64,000 nucleotides of DNA from Candidula unifasciata. Lineage: Eukaryota; Mollusca; Gastropoda; Stylommatophora; Geomitridae. Under the pieces are notes generated by a model. That model did no database searches. It saw only the letters and a list, made by a program, of their open reading frames with translations, and was not told where the DNA came from. A program made the translations under genes and the position numbers. Position 1 is the stretch's first letter, and each line of letters begins with the position of its first letter. The stretch covers positions 376,779-440,778 of the forward strand of contig CAJHNH020007701.1 of NCBI GenBank assembly GCA_905116865.2. Reading direction: 5' to 3'. Below are positions 1 through 10,904 of the stretch, one piece after another.

Positions 1-12
1 GCTGACCACTTT

Positions 13-150
13 GTATTGATTTCAACAGTGGTATTAGCTGCCGACAATTTCGAACGCAGTGGCAAACTACTGCCTAGCAAAATCATGGACAGCCCTAAAA
101 ATGATGGGTTGGTTCTGCAACATCATGTAAAGTATATACAGTTAACTTTA
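13..150 (+). repeat. SINE-A, diverged 3' part
   Basis: This is the body and 3' end of the SINE-A family, recognised by GGTTGGTTCTGCAAC and a decayed form of the CGCAACTAACC end. It lacks the tRNA-like head, which would lie upstream, so it is truncated or runs in from outside the window. It is much more diverged than the copies at 1.2, 27.4 and 36.2 kb. Confidence 0.65.
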
Positions 151-350
151 AGTCCATTGTCTTCTTGGTCTACCTCGTGGTCTAGGACCATTCAACTCCC
201 TTGTGTCTACAGTTTTTACATCTCTTCATCTAACATGAGAACTTTACTTACCATTACTTAATGTAGAAATTATAAGCTGTTTTAAGTTGTTACATGTTAG
301 TTTTGTGCTACATAGCTGTAAGGGCAGAACCTTAGATAGGCCTACGTGCC
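151..350 (+). repeat. Segmental repeat, copy 1 (no SINE inside)
   Basis: This stretch aligns with 1112-1213 plus 1455-1540. Shared words include CCATTCAACT, CCTTGTGT, CATCTAAC, AACTTTAC and AAGTTGTTACA, in the same order. Copy 2 carries a SINE-A insertion at the CATCTAACG site and copy 1 does not. The nature of the underlying repeat is not known; no protein is recognisable. Confidence 0.6.
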
Positions 351-382
351 TGATTCCTAACCCACGAGGTAGAGGAAACATG

Positions 383-535
383 AGGGGGGGGGGGGGGGAT
401 GGTGTCTGTAAGGATGTTATTAATTTTATTGCGTGGAGGGAAAGCGGGGCGGGGAAGGAAGGGGGGGGGGGGGGGCTAAATTGGCCTCATTCCTCAGTTC
501 CGGGACCTCTGCAGTCGACCCTCAGGCCTGGTTAA
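383..535 (+). repeat. Poly(G) runs followed by SINE-F-like fragment
   Basis: Two G runs (383-398 and about 461-474) precede a segment reading TTCCGGGACCTC at about 499-510. It resembles the middle of SINE-F. A similar arrangement of G run then TTCCGGAGCCTCTGCAG occurs at 3945-4000. The match to SINE-F is short, so the family assignment is tentative. Confidence 0.35.
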
Positions 536-814
536 GTAAAATTAATGAAGGTCTGTGCTTGAGTCGGTTAACAAATAACAGCATATGGGGAGGGAGGGGG
601 GGGGGTATGATCAAGTAACAAATAACATTTGAGGCAAAGAAGTTAAATTAACGGCTAGAACAGGGTGGTAACATATAGAATGTCCAAAACAGAAAGAACT
701 GTTGATTGCAGTGTTCATTTGAGAAATAATTTTATAGACATAAATGAAAAAAGAAGTAAATATAACACAGGGTGAACCTCTTTAGTTTTTGTTCATCGTC
801 TAATTTAGACAGGA

Positions 815-965
815 ATACTTGACATCGGCTCCAAGGTCGACCCAGCCTAAAATGGGTACCCGGAGATGGCATGGGTAGTTAAGACGACTAGCGTGGTGTT
901 GACTACATAACCCATCGAGTGTTGATTAGTCTATACAGATATGAACATCAGATACCGACGCACCA
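815..965 (+). repeat. SINE-C body fragment
   Basis: It contains the family signature GGTCGACCCAGCC, a GGGTACC block and the TGACTACAT...CCCATC block typical of SINE-C. The tRNA-like head and the 3' end are missing. Confidence 0.6.
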
Positions 966-1111
966 TTGACATAACAAAGAATTTTACTTCTTCAGCATTC
1001 CTAGCCCTTGAGTTGAGTTTCATTGTTGCAGATATCACCCGCCTCCGCTCATCTCTCTTGTTCGCCTTATCTTTCCAGTTGTTGACATCAAGTGTTTACA
1101 GGTCTGTCTAG

Positions 1112-1540
1112 ATGTTACCTCTCCCTTGTCCTCATGGTCTGCTTTATGGTCTGTGGCCATTCAACTTCCTTGTGTAGTATACCTTTTTTTAATAACCTCT
1201 CTGTCATCTAACGTCGGCTTTGTGGCTAAGTCGGTGCGAACCATTCGTAATGCCGGGGTGCCAGGTTCGATCCCAGCTGCGGGCTATGCGCTTTGCGTTG
1301 GTTTCGACAGTGGTATCAGGGGCCGACCTTCCAGAAAACGATGGCAAACAACTGGACTTAAATTTGCCTAGAGAAACCACACAACAGCCAGGGGCTGCTG
1401 GGGTTGGTTCTGCAACGTCCTGTAAAGGATACGCAACTAACCTGTCATCTAACGATAACTTTACCTAATGTAGTCATAAGACGCTGTTTCAAGTTGTTAC
1501 ACGTTATTTTGGCGCAACACATCTGTAAGATGGGTCGTCA
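1112..1540 (+). repeat. Segmental repeat, copy 2, interrupted by SINE-A
   Basis: This is the second copy of the repeat at 151-350. It is split by the SINE-A at 1214-1441. Continuity resumes after the second target duplication with AACTTTACCTAATGTAGT and TTTCAAGTTGTTACA. Confidence 0.6.
1214..1441 (+). mobile_element. SINE-A, full length, with 13-bp TSD
   Basis: This is a complete tRNA-derived SINE. Pol III box A (TGGCTAAGTCGG) and box B (GGTTCGATCCC) lie in the first 70 bases. A roughly 150-bp body follows, ending in CGCAACTAACC with no poly(A) tail. The 13-bp word CTGTCATCTAACG occurs exactly at 1201-1213 and 1442-1454, which is the target-site duplication and fixes both ends. A-tail-less SINEs normally borrow the reverse transcriptase of a LINE sharing their 3' end; that partner is not identified here. 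Confidence 0.9.
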
Positions 1541-2827
1541 CGCAATCCTGCCTTTTCACTCTGTCTGCATTCCTAGTTTTCCAATATCGGAGCTCTATCC
1601 GCAAGCTAACACATTTGATTAGACGAATTTATGCCGCCTCTTCGGCGTATTTGATTTATTGAAGGAAAACTTACGCGCTCTAGTTGCGCAGCCAAGAGCG
1701 GTAATGTCATTTCGGAAATCAATGATTTCCTAGCAAAGCTTGGGAGTTTACTTATTCTGTTTAGTCTTCTAGACTTCCGCGTTGTTGTCAGTTCTAGGTA
1801 ATCATATCAGTAGGTATTGATCTGCACTCATAGACAAGAAGGAATAAGCCAAGAAAAAAAGTAGTAAATTGACAAGGAGAAAGAATATAAGTTATGGGCA
1901 AATTCTGGCACCTTTTGTACATCCTCTCATTTGTTTAAAGCTCATCCAGACGAATATTTACTTACATTTGTGGGTAGAAGCTGGTTGGAAATTCAGACAA
2001 CATTCCATAAGTACTTCAGCTTCCTACCTCAGTCAGTCATACAAGAAGATTCGCAACATAAGGAAGTGACACTTTAGCACCCAGGAGAATACAGCTCTTG
2101 ATAAAATAACCTTACAGACCTGACATTTATTTGTGTCTCGGATAGTTGTTTTAGTAATTTAAATTTTGCAATTCTGCCTCGTTACCGACTTCAGGATTTC
2201 CAACTGTTGAGGGTTTTGAACATGTCTGGATCCTAAGCAAATTTCGGTTCGTTCTGATTCTTGAAAGCAAAACATCCTATCCACGTTTTATCTACCCCGA
2301 GAAAGTAAATTTTTATGAGTTACATGTGTGGGGGTTAGGAGGGTGGCGGAAAAGGGGGGGGGGGGGGAGAACCACTACAAGCAAAGATCATTTGCGTTAC
2401 AGTCCCATCGTGTATTCTCCCGTAACTCATCTGAAACCTGGGGATTTGACTTTGGCCGCTGTTGCCAAATTGTGATCAGTGCGGAACTGAACTGCAGTAT
2501 CGTCTTGGAATTGTCTATTAGCTGACTGCTGTGTGCTTGACAAAGGAAAACCACATGGCAGTTTAGTGTATCACGTTTATTGTAAAAGTAGAAGTGAAGA
2601 AGATGTTCATGCTTTTAACAACATGTTCACTAAATGTGTGGTCTTAAGGTGCCTAACGCCTGTCTCTGTTGGTAAATAGGAATTATCTTTATTGTATTTA
2701 CTTGCCATTTTTCATTGCAGTCTTTATGGTCTAGCAGTTTTATTAATTTTGTTTATATTTAGTCTCCCCGCCTACAATACACCACATCCAAGCTATTTCA
2801 TCGATTCTTTGGTGGAGTAATTATCGG
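1541..2827. other. No gene or recognisable element
   Basis: I see only AT-rich unique-looking sequence and one G run (about 2355-2367). No open frame resembles a known protein and no tRNA-like boxes or terminal repeats are visible. Confidence 0.5.
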
Positions 2828-3127
2828 GTGACTCGTTGTTACGGGTTGTTACGGAGTTGGTTCACGACCTACCACCAACGACTTTCTCCACAGGGCTGCA
2901 GACTGCCATTTTATTCTTCGTCTACTGTCACCAGAGACGGGTTTACTGTGACCTCAGGGGTTCTGAGCTCTAAGGATTCGCCTCAGAATTCACCAAATTA
3001 TGTGGTTGTTTTATTTGTACCAGCTGTGTCTTTATGTGTGCGTCCATCTGTCTGCTTGTCTTGTTGCTTGCTTGTATATGCATGCTTGTTTGTATGTGCG
3101 TGTGTCACACAGACACACAGCCAAAGA

Positions 3128-3129
<2 letters not shown>

Positions 3130-3218
<89 letters not shown>
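3130..3218. repeat. (GA)n microsatellite
   Basis: About 44 uninterrupted GA units. The long Arg-Glu and Ser-Leu frames on the two strands are artefacts of this array. Confidence 0.97.
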
Positions 3219-3221
<3 letters not shown>

Positions 3222-3223
<2 letters not shown>

Positions 3224-3335
3224 TATGTGTTGGGTCGAAACCGCAAATATCACAGTCTATCTGTAAACCACAACACAAACGTGCCAACCGCACTTTTAAG
3301 GACGAATTCAGAAAAAGACCCCTCAAGTATTCAGT
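3222..3335 (+). repeat. SINE-H body
   Basis: The segment holds the SINE-H body words TGTGTTGGGTCGAAA, TATCACAG, CTGTAAACCACAACACAA and a CGCACTTTTAAGG block. The same words occur in order at 16.99-17.1 kb. The head is replaced by the (GA)n array immediately upstream. Confidence 0.6.
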
Positions 3336-3609
3336 GTCCCCCGCTACATTCCTTTCTCATGGCGGCACGACTGCTTAGTTCGATCTCTGACGTTTATTAG
3401 GGCAAGAAACTGATGGCCGATTGTACTTAGCCGCATTCTCAGGAGTGTTTGCTGCAGATTATTCTTAGGACTAAATGGCGGCTGTCATTTGTGTATGCTG
3501 ACGTTATTCTTGGTCTCGTCGCCATTTCTCCACAGCTGATCTGTTTTGAATAAGTTGTACGCTTATTCGAACAAATAAGGCTTAGTAGTTTTGAGACATA
3601 TTGTGAGAA

Positions 3610-3795
3610 ACAACAGACTCGAGAACTTGGCGATGGTAAGGGAGCAAGAAGAAGGCAAAGAGATAAATACCATGATGGCTTGGCCAATTAAATGGGAGCG
3701 AGACAGAAAACATGGTACTGGTCCGTGATCGTGTGAGATGGCGAAACAGGACAGGCTACGCTTACCGGCATGGTACATGATAATGACAACGAGGA
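3610..3795 (+). pseudogene. LINE ORF2 3' tail, decayed
   Basis: Translated plus-strand pieces read as the Arg-rich C-terminal end of a LINE ORF2. One frame gives VRDRVRWRNRTGYAYRHGT followed by two stops; another gives an Arg-rich GARRRQRDK piece. Frames are broken. After the tandem stops comes ATGATAATGA, the short simple-repeat end shared with the copies at 28.1, 33.4 and 62.2 kb. Confidence 0.65.
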
Positions 3796-3944
3796 ATCAG
3801 TGTTTTGTGTTGTCTAGTCGCCTGATTACAAGTACAGTCGACCAGGCGCGTTGACGCAGAGAAAACATGGGGGGAAAAGGGGAGGGGGGGGGGGAGGAAA
3901 AAGCGTCCGTTTTGGTCTTTTTTTTATATCTCGGAAAGGGGGTG

Positions 3945-4010
3945 GGGCGGGGGAGGGGGGTAAATATGGCCTGAGCTCCTAGGTTCCGGAGCCTCTGCAG
4001 AATTCTCCTT
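3945..4010 (+). repeat. Poly(G) plus short SINE-F-like fragment
   Basis: TAAATATGGCCTGAG and TTCCGGAGCCTCTGCAG resemble the SINE-F middle and the fragment near 500. It is too short to assign with confidence. Confidence 0.35.
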
Positions 4011-4846
4011 ATGTCTATTGCTAATTAGGGGAAGGGAGGAAAGGAGAGTGTTCGCAGCTGTTGATGGCGCTGTCTGGGTGACTATGAAAAAGTATTAATG
4101 AGTACAGAAGTTATACAGAAATTATCCCGTCAAGTGGTAGAGAGACTCTTATTTTAAACTAAATATAACGCGAAATGACTGCTGCGTCTCGTAATCATTA
4201 GTCACGGCCTACTCTATTTATAGGCCAAACAGGTCAACGGGGATTCCCGTTCTTGTGCAAGAAAGGAGTCCCTCTGTGTCCACAGTTTTTAATGATGAGA
4301 TGTATACACGAATTAAACTACAGTTTCATTAATTATCGACATATTTTTTAGAACTATGCATCATTTTTAAGATAAATAAGTGTGCTATTTTAATATAACA
4401 ATAAAGGCTCTTACAAACAAACAAAAATGCTTGTTATTAGTCAATGGGCCTTTACTTCAGACAGGACAATATCCAGTCAGACACGGGAATGTTAAATCTA
4501 TGTAATGCTTGCAGTAAACAGCGTAACGGTTGAAAAGGGGGAAAAAAGAGGGGCGGGAGTGGGAGAAAATTAACGTCATTATTTAGGATTAGAGTGTTTG
4601 GATTATGCTGAGTAGTAAAGAAAAGTAGCTAACAAGAATCTTCTAGACACTGATGAAACAGTACTAGCTCTAGCTCATTCACAAGAAAATGCTCGTCGGG
4701 GCAAGTTGGTTTAGGGCCTTTTTTTCTATTGGATGATAAGCGACAAGAGAAGAATAGCATGCATGAAGACCGCGTTTGAGGTTTTAAATGCGTTAAACTA
4801 AGACAGAACGAGAAACAGACATGTTGACATTCATCCGTATAAGATT
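4011..4846. other. No gene seen
   Basis: AT-rich intergenic or intronic sequence. No convincing coding frame, terminal repeat or tRNA-like promoter was found. Confidence 0.45.
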
Positions 4847-4869
4847 GGGGGGGGGGGGGGGGGGGGGGG
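4847..4869. repeat. Poly(G) tract, 23 nt
   Basis: An uninterrupted run of 23 G on the plus strand. It is one of many such runs in this window. Confidence 0.95.
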
Positions 4870-5004
4870 TTTGATAAGATTTGGGAAAGCCATAACTGGG
4901 CATTATAAACATTGACAGCTGTAGACAGGGAGATTTAGGGGCTTCATTCTGAGTCTGTGTATACTTTCTGAGCCGATTAACTCCATTTCTCTAGATTCTA
5001 GTAG

Positions 5005-5228
5005 ACGGTGTTTGTTTGTTTTAGTATCCAGTAGCAATGAGTTGTTAACCCTTAGGCTCGGTATTACGGATACCGCAACCTTTCGGCCTTGATTACATTG
5101 TAAATACCGTAAATCAGGGAGAAAATGTGGCTTTCCTGCCTACCCCCGGTATCGATCTCGGACCACAAGGAGTTTGTCACCCGGTCTCCGCGCAATCCGA
5201 TTTAGCCAACTACGCTAGAGAGCCGGGC
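5005..5228 (-). mobile_element. SINE-B
   Basis: Read on the minus strand, it begins GGCTCTCTAGCGTAGTTGG (box A region). It continues with GACCGGGTGACAAACTC and a degenerate box B, and ends in GGGTTAACAACTCATTGC. Copies at 28.47, 39.26 and 44.55 kb share the order of these blocks. It is a tRNA-derived retroposon. Confidence 0.8.
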
Positions 5229-5284
5229 AGTAGACGGTGAAGTTATCACTACTGTTTTCTCACGGCCTTTTCCACTGTAATATA

Positions 5285-5560
5285 GATGAGTGGGAGTCGC
5301 CGTGGTGTAGCGGCTAGATCCTGTGAATCGGAAGGTCGGGAGTTTGGGTCCTGATGGAGCTGGACTTTTTTTTTAAAAAGGGACTTTGGTTCCCAGGTCG
5401 ACCCAGCCCTGAGTAGGTACCAGGCGCTGTCCTGGGAAGTGAAGACGGTCGGCGTGATGCTGACCACATCACCCACCAAGTGCCGATTGTTTGTTTATAA
5501 AAATATAGGTCTAGCACTGTTTGCCCAATACGCCTGAAGATGTGGAAAAGGGTCCTTTTC
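5285..5560 (+). mobile_element. SINE-C, head type 1
   Basis: The head reads GGAGTCGCCGTGGTGTAGCG with a box-B-like GGGAGTTTGGGTCC. Then comes the SINE-C body: CAGGTCGACCCAGCC, GGTACCAGGCGCTGTCCTGG, TGCTGACCACATCACCCACC, and the end block GCCTGAAGATGTGGAAAAGG. A T run follows. Close relatives are at 9.0 and 54.3 kb. Confidence 0.82.
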
Positions 5561-5569
5561 TTTTTTTTT

Positions 5570-5890
5570 TTTTTTTTTACTTTTTAGGTGCCGATTTTAT
5601 AACTTGACCTATTGAAGCAAAGCGATATGCTGGCCTCGGTTATTAAGTGAAGTTATCCGCCCCTTAGCTCACCACCTATCCTGCATTGTAATTCACGCGA
5701 GGTAATTCAGTTAAATCGGATGTCAATTGTAGAACTAGGCCCGTTGAAGGATGCTTACCCGTGGAAACAATGCTGTGACCTGGTTTTCATACTAACACAA
5801 TTTGCCAAGAGCCCCAATATCGAGTTCTTCACTTCCCGTTATGAGGTGGAGTTGTCAGCCCCTTTCGTTGCGATACAATTTAGAATGTCG
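5570..5890 (+). repeat. Old repeat split by the hAT element
   Basis: CCCGTTGAAGGATGC and GCTGTGACCTGGTTTTCAT (about 5740-5790) recur as CCCGTTGAAGTAAAG and GCTGTGACCTGGTTTTTAT at about 8199-8230, just beyond the transposon. The flanks therefore carry related segments. The family is not recognised. Confidence 0.4.
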
Positions 5891-5898
5891 GATGCCAC

Positions 5899-8179
5899 CA
5901 GTGTTGCCACTTTGGATCTTTTATATCCAAATTTAGATCTTTTTTATTGCATTTAGATACTATTTTTGACGTTTAGATCCTAAATATATTTCTAGATACT
6001 TTTCATATGGAGTTAGATTTTATAGATTTTTTTTTCTTTCATTGTCAATTTAATAATTACTGTGTAAAATATTTACTACAATATTTTTGTTTTGGTCTGG
6101 CACGTACATTGTGACAACTGCCATTACTTGAACTTTGAACTCTCACTGGGGTCAACGCACAAATATCTGGCAGCCCAGGTACTGATTAATAAAAACGCGC
6201 GTAAATCATACTAAGTTTGTTTCAACCGTATCCTCACTGTGCTGACTTTGCGTTTCTTTTTCATGTGTAAAAAAAAAAATAATTGCTCACCTTCTTATGT
6301 GGCTTTCACTTTGAAAAACCTTTCAACATGCCCAAAAGTAAAGTATGAGCAAAAATTTGGAAAGAGTGGGTGCATGATGACAAAATTAAAAACACGGGGA
6401 TATGACCAAAGCTCTGTAAGTGTGAAATTAAATCGCAAATACAAAACTCAAAGAGTCATGCAGAGACTAAAAAGCATAAAACTGCAGTTTCATTTAAAGA
6501 TATATTACACCGCTGACATCTGTTTTCAGAACTATACTGATAAATAAATCATCAAAAGTTGAAGTATCAGTCGCAATGTTTTTAATTTGTCACTGTGCAA
6601 TTTCAAACTGTGACCATTTGATCGAATTGTAAAAAATCTTGGACTAGTTCAATTTGAAAAGTGTGGTGTAGAAAGTATAGTTTAGGGACTGAAGGATCTT
6701 TTAATCAGCAAACAGTTAGGCTTGAAGAATTTGGCTGTAATTGGTACTGATAATGCCTCAGTGATGGTTGGTATAAACAATGGCGTTTATGCCAAGTTTA
6801 AGGAAGCTAACCCATCAATACTTATAAAATGTATGCGTCATTCATTGCAGCTAGCATTATCACATGCTTCATCTAAATATTTACCAAGGAATTTGGAATA
6901 CCTTATTGCTGAAAACACTCTACTGGTTTTCCAAATCATTTGTCAGACAACAGCAATTCAATAGATTTATATACAGCCTTGAATGATGGTTCCACACCAC
7001 CGAAAATTCTGTCAGATTGCAAAACTAGATGGTTATCAATTTAACCAGCTGTTGAAAGAATTATGAAGCAATGGCTGAAGATGAAGACACTTGAAATAAC
7101 AAGACAAAGTGAAAAGTGCTACACAGCTGAAATACTATATGGAATGTACAGTGATAAAAAAAATTTGTCATTCATTCTCTTTTTATAACCTATTCTAATG
7201 GAAGTGCAAAAAGTTAATAAACTGTCCGAATCTAAACTTGTTGATAAAGTTAAATTCCTTGATGATCTCACCTTGCTATTTCACTCGGTAAAAGACTGGT
7301 GTTGCCAACTTCTAAAGCTGATTTGCTCACTTGCACTATAGAGCCACACCTTAGATATATTAAATCGAATCAAAAATTGATGATTTAAAAACAAAAGGAC
7401 TGTTAACAGAGAATGAAGAGAACAACTTAAGAGAACACTGTCAAGATTTCCTTATCTCATTATTAAAGCAACTGAAGCAGAGACTTCCTGAAAATCTAGA
7501 TGTTTTGAAAAATATTTCACTTTTTTCTGTGAGCAACATACTTCAGCCAATAAAGGACATTCCTAGATATTGTAAAGTTATGAAATTTTTAGGGGCTACT
7601 GATAATAGTGTCGCGGAAGCAGAATATCAGTTAACCAAAATAAAGTTAGCTGAATGGACAAACAAAACAGAAACTAAAGCGTTTTGGAGTGAAGTGAGAC
7701 AATTTAAAGATGCCTCAGCAAGTCCATTCTGTAAGCTCTTTAAAGTGCCATGTCTACCATGATACTACCCCACTCAAATGCTGACGTAGAAACAGTTTTC
7801 AGTGCTAGGAATTATTTCAAATCTAACCTAAAAAAACAGGATGAAATTTGACCTCTTAAATGCTATCGTGCCATTAAAATTCGGCCTGACTGTTCCACTT
7901 ATAAAGAAATTTGAACAGCTAAAGCATACCAGGGTCGTTTTGGATCTGAAGCTTCAACTTCAATATCCAAGCTAAGTTTATCCTGTGGATCTTGTGAGGC
8001 AGACATCAGTGAAGGTGAGGACATAATTATGTAGGGTAAGTCATAACAAAAGCTATGTAATTTTTGACTTTTTTAATTTGGATGTTTTGTCTAGATCTTT
8101 TCCACGCAGATTTAGATCTTTTTAGATATTTTTTGACACCGTTTTGGATATTTTTTGTCAAAGAAAAGTGGCAACACTG
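5899..8179 (+). mobile_element. hAT transposon, 2281 bp, perfect TSD
   Basis: Terminal inverted repeats start CAGTGTTGCCACTTTG (left) and, read from the right, CAGTGTTGCCACTTTTC. The flanking 8-bp word GATGCCAC is present exactly at 5891-5898 and 8180-8187. This is the 8-bp target duplication diagnostic of the hAT superfamily. Both ends are rich in TTTAGATCTTTT motifs, probably sub-terminal transposase sites (inference). The interior holds one transposase in broken pieces (see 6327-7905). The perfect duplication with a crippled transposase suggests it inserted and then decayed in place. Confidence 0.95.
6327..7905 (+). pseudogene. hAT transposase, decayed
   Basis: Plus-strand pieces fall in hAT order but in different frames. 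About 6329 reads MPKSKV and then a stop; the next piece has WKEWVHDDK, a typical N-terminus. At 6722-6910 come VIGTDNASVMVGINNGVYAK and CMRHSLQLALSHA, the catalytic-core region around the second acidic residue and the conserved CxxH. At about 6970-7180 are LSDCKTRWLSI and SEKCYTAEILYGMYSD. At 7505-7758 is a C-terminal piece including ATDNSVAEAEYQLTKIKLAEW. At about 7752-7850 LPHSNADVETVFSARNYFKS is the hAT C-terminal dimerisation motif. Several stops and frameshifts separate the pieces, so no functional enzyme is encoded. The type resembles zinc-finger/ZBED-like animal hAT transposases. Confidence 0.9.
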
Positions 8180-9005
8180 GATGCCACTTTGAAGCAACCC
8201 GTTGAAGTAAAGCTGTGACCTGGTTTTTATGCGGGCACAGTTCCTCCAGAGCCGTAAAATCGATTGAACAATGGAGGGGGGTCAACTTTACAGTTGTGCC
8301 TCTTTGTGGAACCCTTACGTGAGTGTATACCAGGCGACTTTCTTCACGGGTTTCACCCGGAAACTCCCTGCCGTTCCAATATGTTGCCAATTATCCGGCA
8401 AACTGACACTTGTGGGTTCATACGGGCGCACAGAAATGTCAGTGTTTTCCAATTATTGTCACAGCCTCTATAAGATAAACTGACTTCTTATCGACCAAAA
8501 CCCGACCATCTACAACTCTCGATGTCGGGTGTCCTCCCGTTTACTGGACAACTTAGCAGAGTTTTAAGTCTTATTGGAGTACACACTTCCACATTTCTAC
8601 TAGAAATGTATTGTATTTTTAGAGTTGATTCCCCTTTAAACGTGTTTTGCCCGCAAAAAATTCCATCCGTGATATTGAAACACATGATGTGACGGAGGGG
8701 AAGAATAAACTGCGAGCCCTATGTGGTGTGTATCAGCACAACATGATGATGATGATGGTGGTGATGCTGGTAAAGCTGATATTTCGCTATATCTCGTGCA
8801 GGGTGCACTCTTAAAGCTGCATCAACATATAACACAGCACAGAATACCAATCGTTTCAGCTGTAATACCCAAATTACAATGCAGTCAGTGCTGGAGTTGG
8901 GCATCAGCTAACTAAGCTGCAGCTTAAGGGGCTTGCAGTCTCTAGGGGTCTCAAAAAATTCTCTCTCCCCCCCCCCCCACGAGTGCAATTTTATGTAAAT
9001 ACATT

Positions 9006-9275
9006 TTAGGGAGCCGCCGTGGTCTAACAGCTAGACGCTTTTCTGCGGATCGGGAGGTCGTGGGTTCGGGTTCTGACGTGGGCCGGACTTTTGTTTCTTC
9101 AGAAATGACTTTGGCTCCCCGGTCGACCCAGACGTGAGTGGGTACCAGGTACAGTCCTGGGAAGTAAAGGCGGACGGCGTGATGCTGACCACATCACCCA
9201 CCAAGTGCGGTTTGGTCTATAACATCTAGGTCTAGCCCTATATACCCAAATAGCCTAAAGGCGTGGAAAAGGGTC
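9006..9275 (+). mobile_element. SINE-C, head type 1
   Basis: Head GGAGCCGCCGTGGTCTAACA, box-B-like GTGGGTTCGGGTTC, then GGTCGACCCAGACGTGAGTG, GGTACCAGGTACAGTCCTGG, TGACCACATCACCCACC and the end GGCGTGGAAAAGGGTCC. It is the best-preserved head-type-1 copy here. Confidence 0.85.
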
Positions 9276-9654
9276 CTTTACATTAAATACATTTTAAACA
9301 ATGTTTTTTGTTAATAGACCCTTTTAGATAATTATATAATTTTTGTGATTTTGCAAACACATTCGTTTTTTCTGTTCTTCTTGTTGCTGCCTTTTCTAAC
9401 CCCCAATGGAGCATATTTCTTTTACTATAAACTAAATGACAGTATATTTCCATTATCTATATATTTGACAGGTGTATATATTTTGAAGGTTTCATAGATT
9501 AGCTGGTATGATTTATAAAGGTAGGGCCTCAGGGCTTCCTGTAATTTAGGGCCTCATCAAGTGTAAATCTGACCGTGTTTAGTTAGACTACCCATCTCAT
9601 CACTGGATGTTAAGAATTAGCGTGGCGATTTATGTTGTTGTTGCGGTCATAGAA

Positions 9655-9840
9655 TTCCGTCAACACCGTTATATCTTCTTCTTTGCATTCACAGACTGTT
9701 AGCACGGGCGAAATGTTCTGGGTCTTGCTGCACTGGATCTTGTTCGAGAACTTGTGTTTTGCATGTACATCTGTTTCACAAATCTGTTTTATTCTTTTAT
9801 GCAAACTGTTGGTTCCTTGCACTTTCAGACAGAATTACTT
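9655..9840 (-). repeat. SINE-D, 5'-truncated, diverged
   Basis: Read on the minus strand it shows GGAACCAACAGTTTGCAT, a CAGATGTACATGCAAAACAC block and the CAGAACATTTCGCCCGTGC block of SINE-D. It ends with a short GAAGAAG tail (plus strand CTTCTTCTTTG, about 9671-9685). The shared head is missing. Confidence 0.65.
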
Positions 9841-9892
9841 CAATAAACTCTTGTTTTTTTTTAATGTATATATAACTGTCCCGCACGAGAAA

Positions 9893-9930
9893 GTATGTGT
9901 GTATGTATGTATGTGTGTGTGTGTGTGCAC
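9893..9930. repeat. (GTAT)n/(GT)n microsatellite
   Basis: Interrupted GTAT and GT units. Similar short GT/GTAT tracts occur at 10195-10275. Confidence 0.85.
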
Positions 9931-10544
9931 GCGCCCCCACCCCCACCTCACCTTGACACATTGCATTGAGCTGTACACAGTTGTGTAATTTACAGTCAGT
10001 AATATTCCACAATAGTTACCTGCAATATTCAGCTAACATTAGTAATGCATAATTGAATAATTAATAAGGCATTTCAGAAGAGGCTTGCAACTAGCAATGC
10101 AATTACGCGCACCCCCCCCCCCCCACACACACACACATATATGAGCGTATTTTATGCAGACAAAATAAAACCAGTCATATATGGTGGAAACGTTTGTTGT
10201 ATATGTGCGTGTGTGAATGTGTAAGTGTTAATGTATGTATGTGTATGTATGTATGCATGTCTGTGTATATATATAAAAGCTGCTCTTTTTCCCGCATGTT
10301 GTTTGAAATCTGTTGACAGCCTATGTTTTTTCGCTGTTTCTGCAATCACAGTGTGCGCCGCTCAAGTATTTACCTAGTACCTGTCGTGGACCTAGTGCGT
10401 GTTCTACATTTTGCACACTGTAGTTGTCTTTTCGTTATAATGTCTATCTTAAGTTGCCAAGACATTTCATGAATATGACAGTGGCATTGATTAGGTGTCA
10501 TGTTCACACCGATCCAGTGTTTAAGTATTTACAGCAGGCTGATA

Positions 10545-10755
10545 GCTAGCTCCTTAAACACTTCAACAATGATTTTCTGATGTTTCTGTTTCCTGGCTTT
10601 AGCGTAAGGTGATTCTTTCTCTGAGCTTTTTACTTTTACCGCGCTGTGCGCAGACTTTTTAGTGTGGCCTTTTCTGGAGAAACTTGGCGTTTTTTGTACA
10701 GCATTACGTTGAGCAGTGAGGCGGCGACACTTGCTGTAGAAATTAGCTGACATTT
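10545..10755 (-). other. Lys/Ser-rich open frame, possible exon
   Basis: A minus-strand frame from an ATG near 10753 encodes about 75 residues rich in Lys, Ser and Ala (it contains KSAHSAVKVKSSEKESPYAK). The composition is plausible for a nuclear-protein exon. I recognise no family, and no strong splice sites decide its ends. It may equally be a chance frame. Confidence 0.2.
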
Positions 10756-10904
10756 TCTGATATTTAGAATTACCTGTAGTAGTGGGCAGAAAGAGCAAAT
10801 GTGGAAGGGGGATGGGGGAGGGCTTGGAAAGACCAAGAAGAGATAAAACTGAACAAAAAGTATATTAGCAAGCTTCACAATATAATATATACAAACAAAA
10901 CTGA

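Noticed and set aside
1214..1290. A functional tRNA gene (box A and box B present)
   Set aside because: The cloverleaf cannot be closed and the sequence continues into a SINE body; copies with target duplications show it is a retroposon head.
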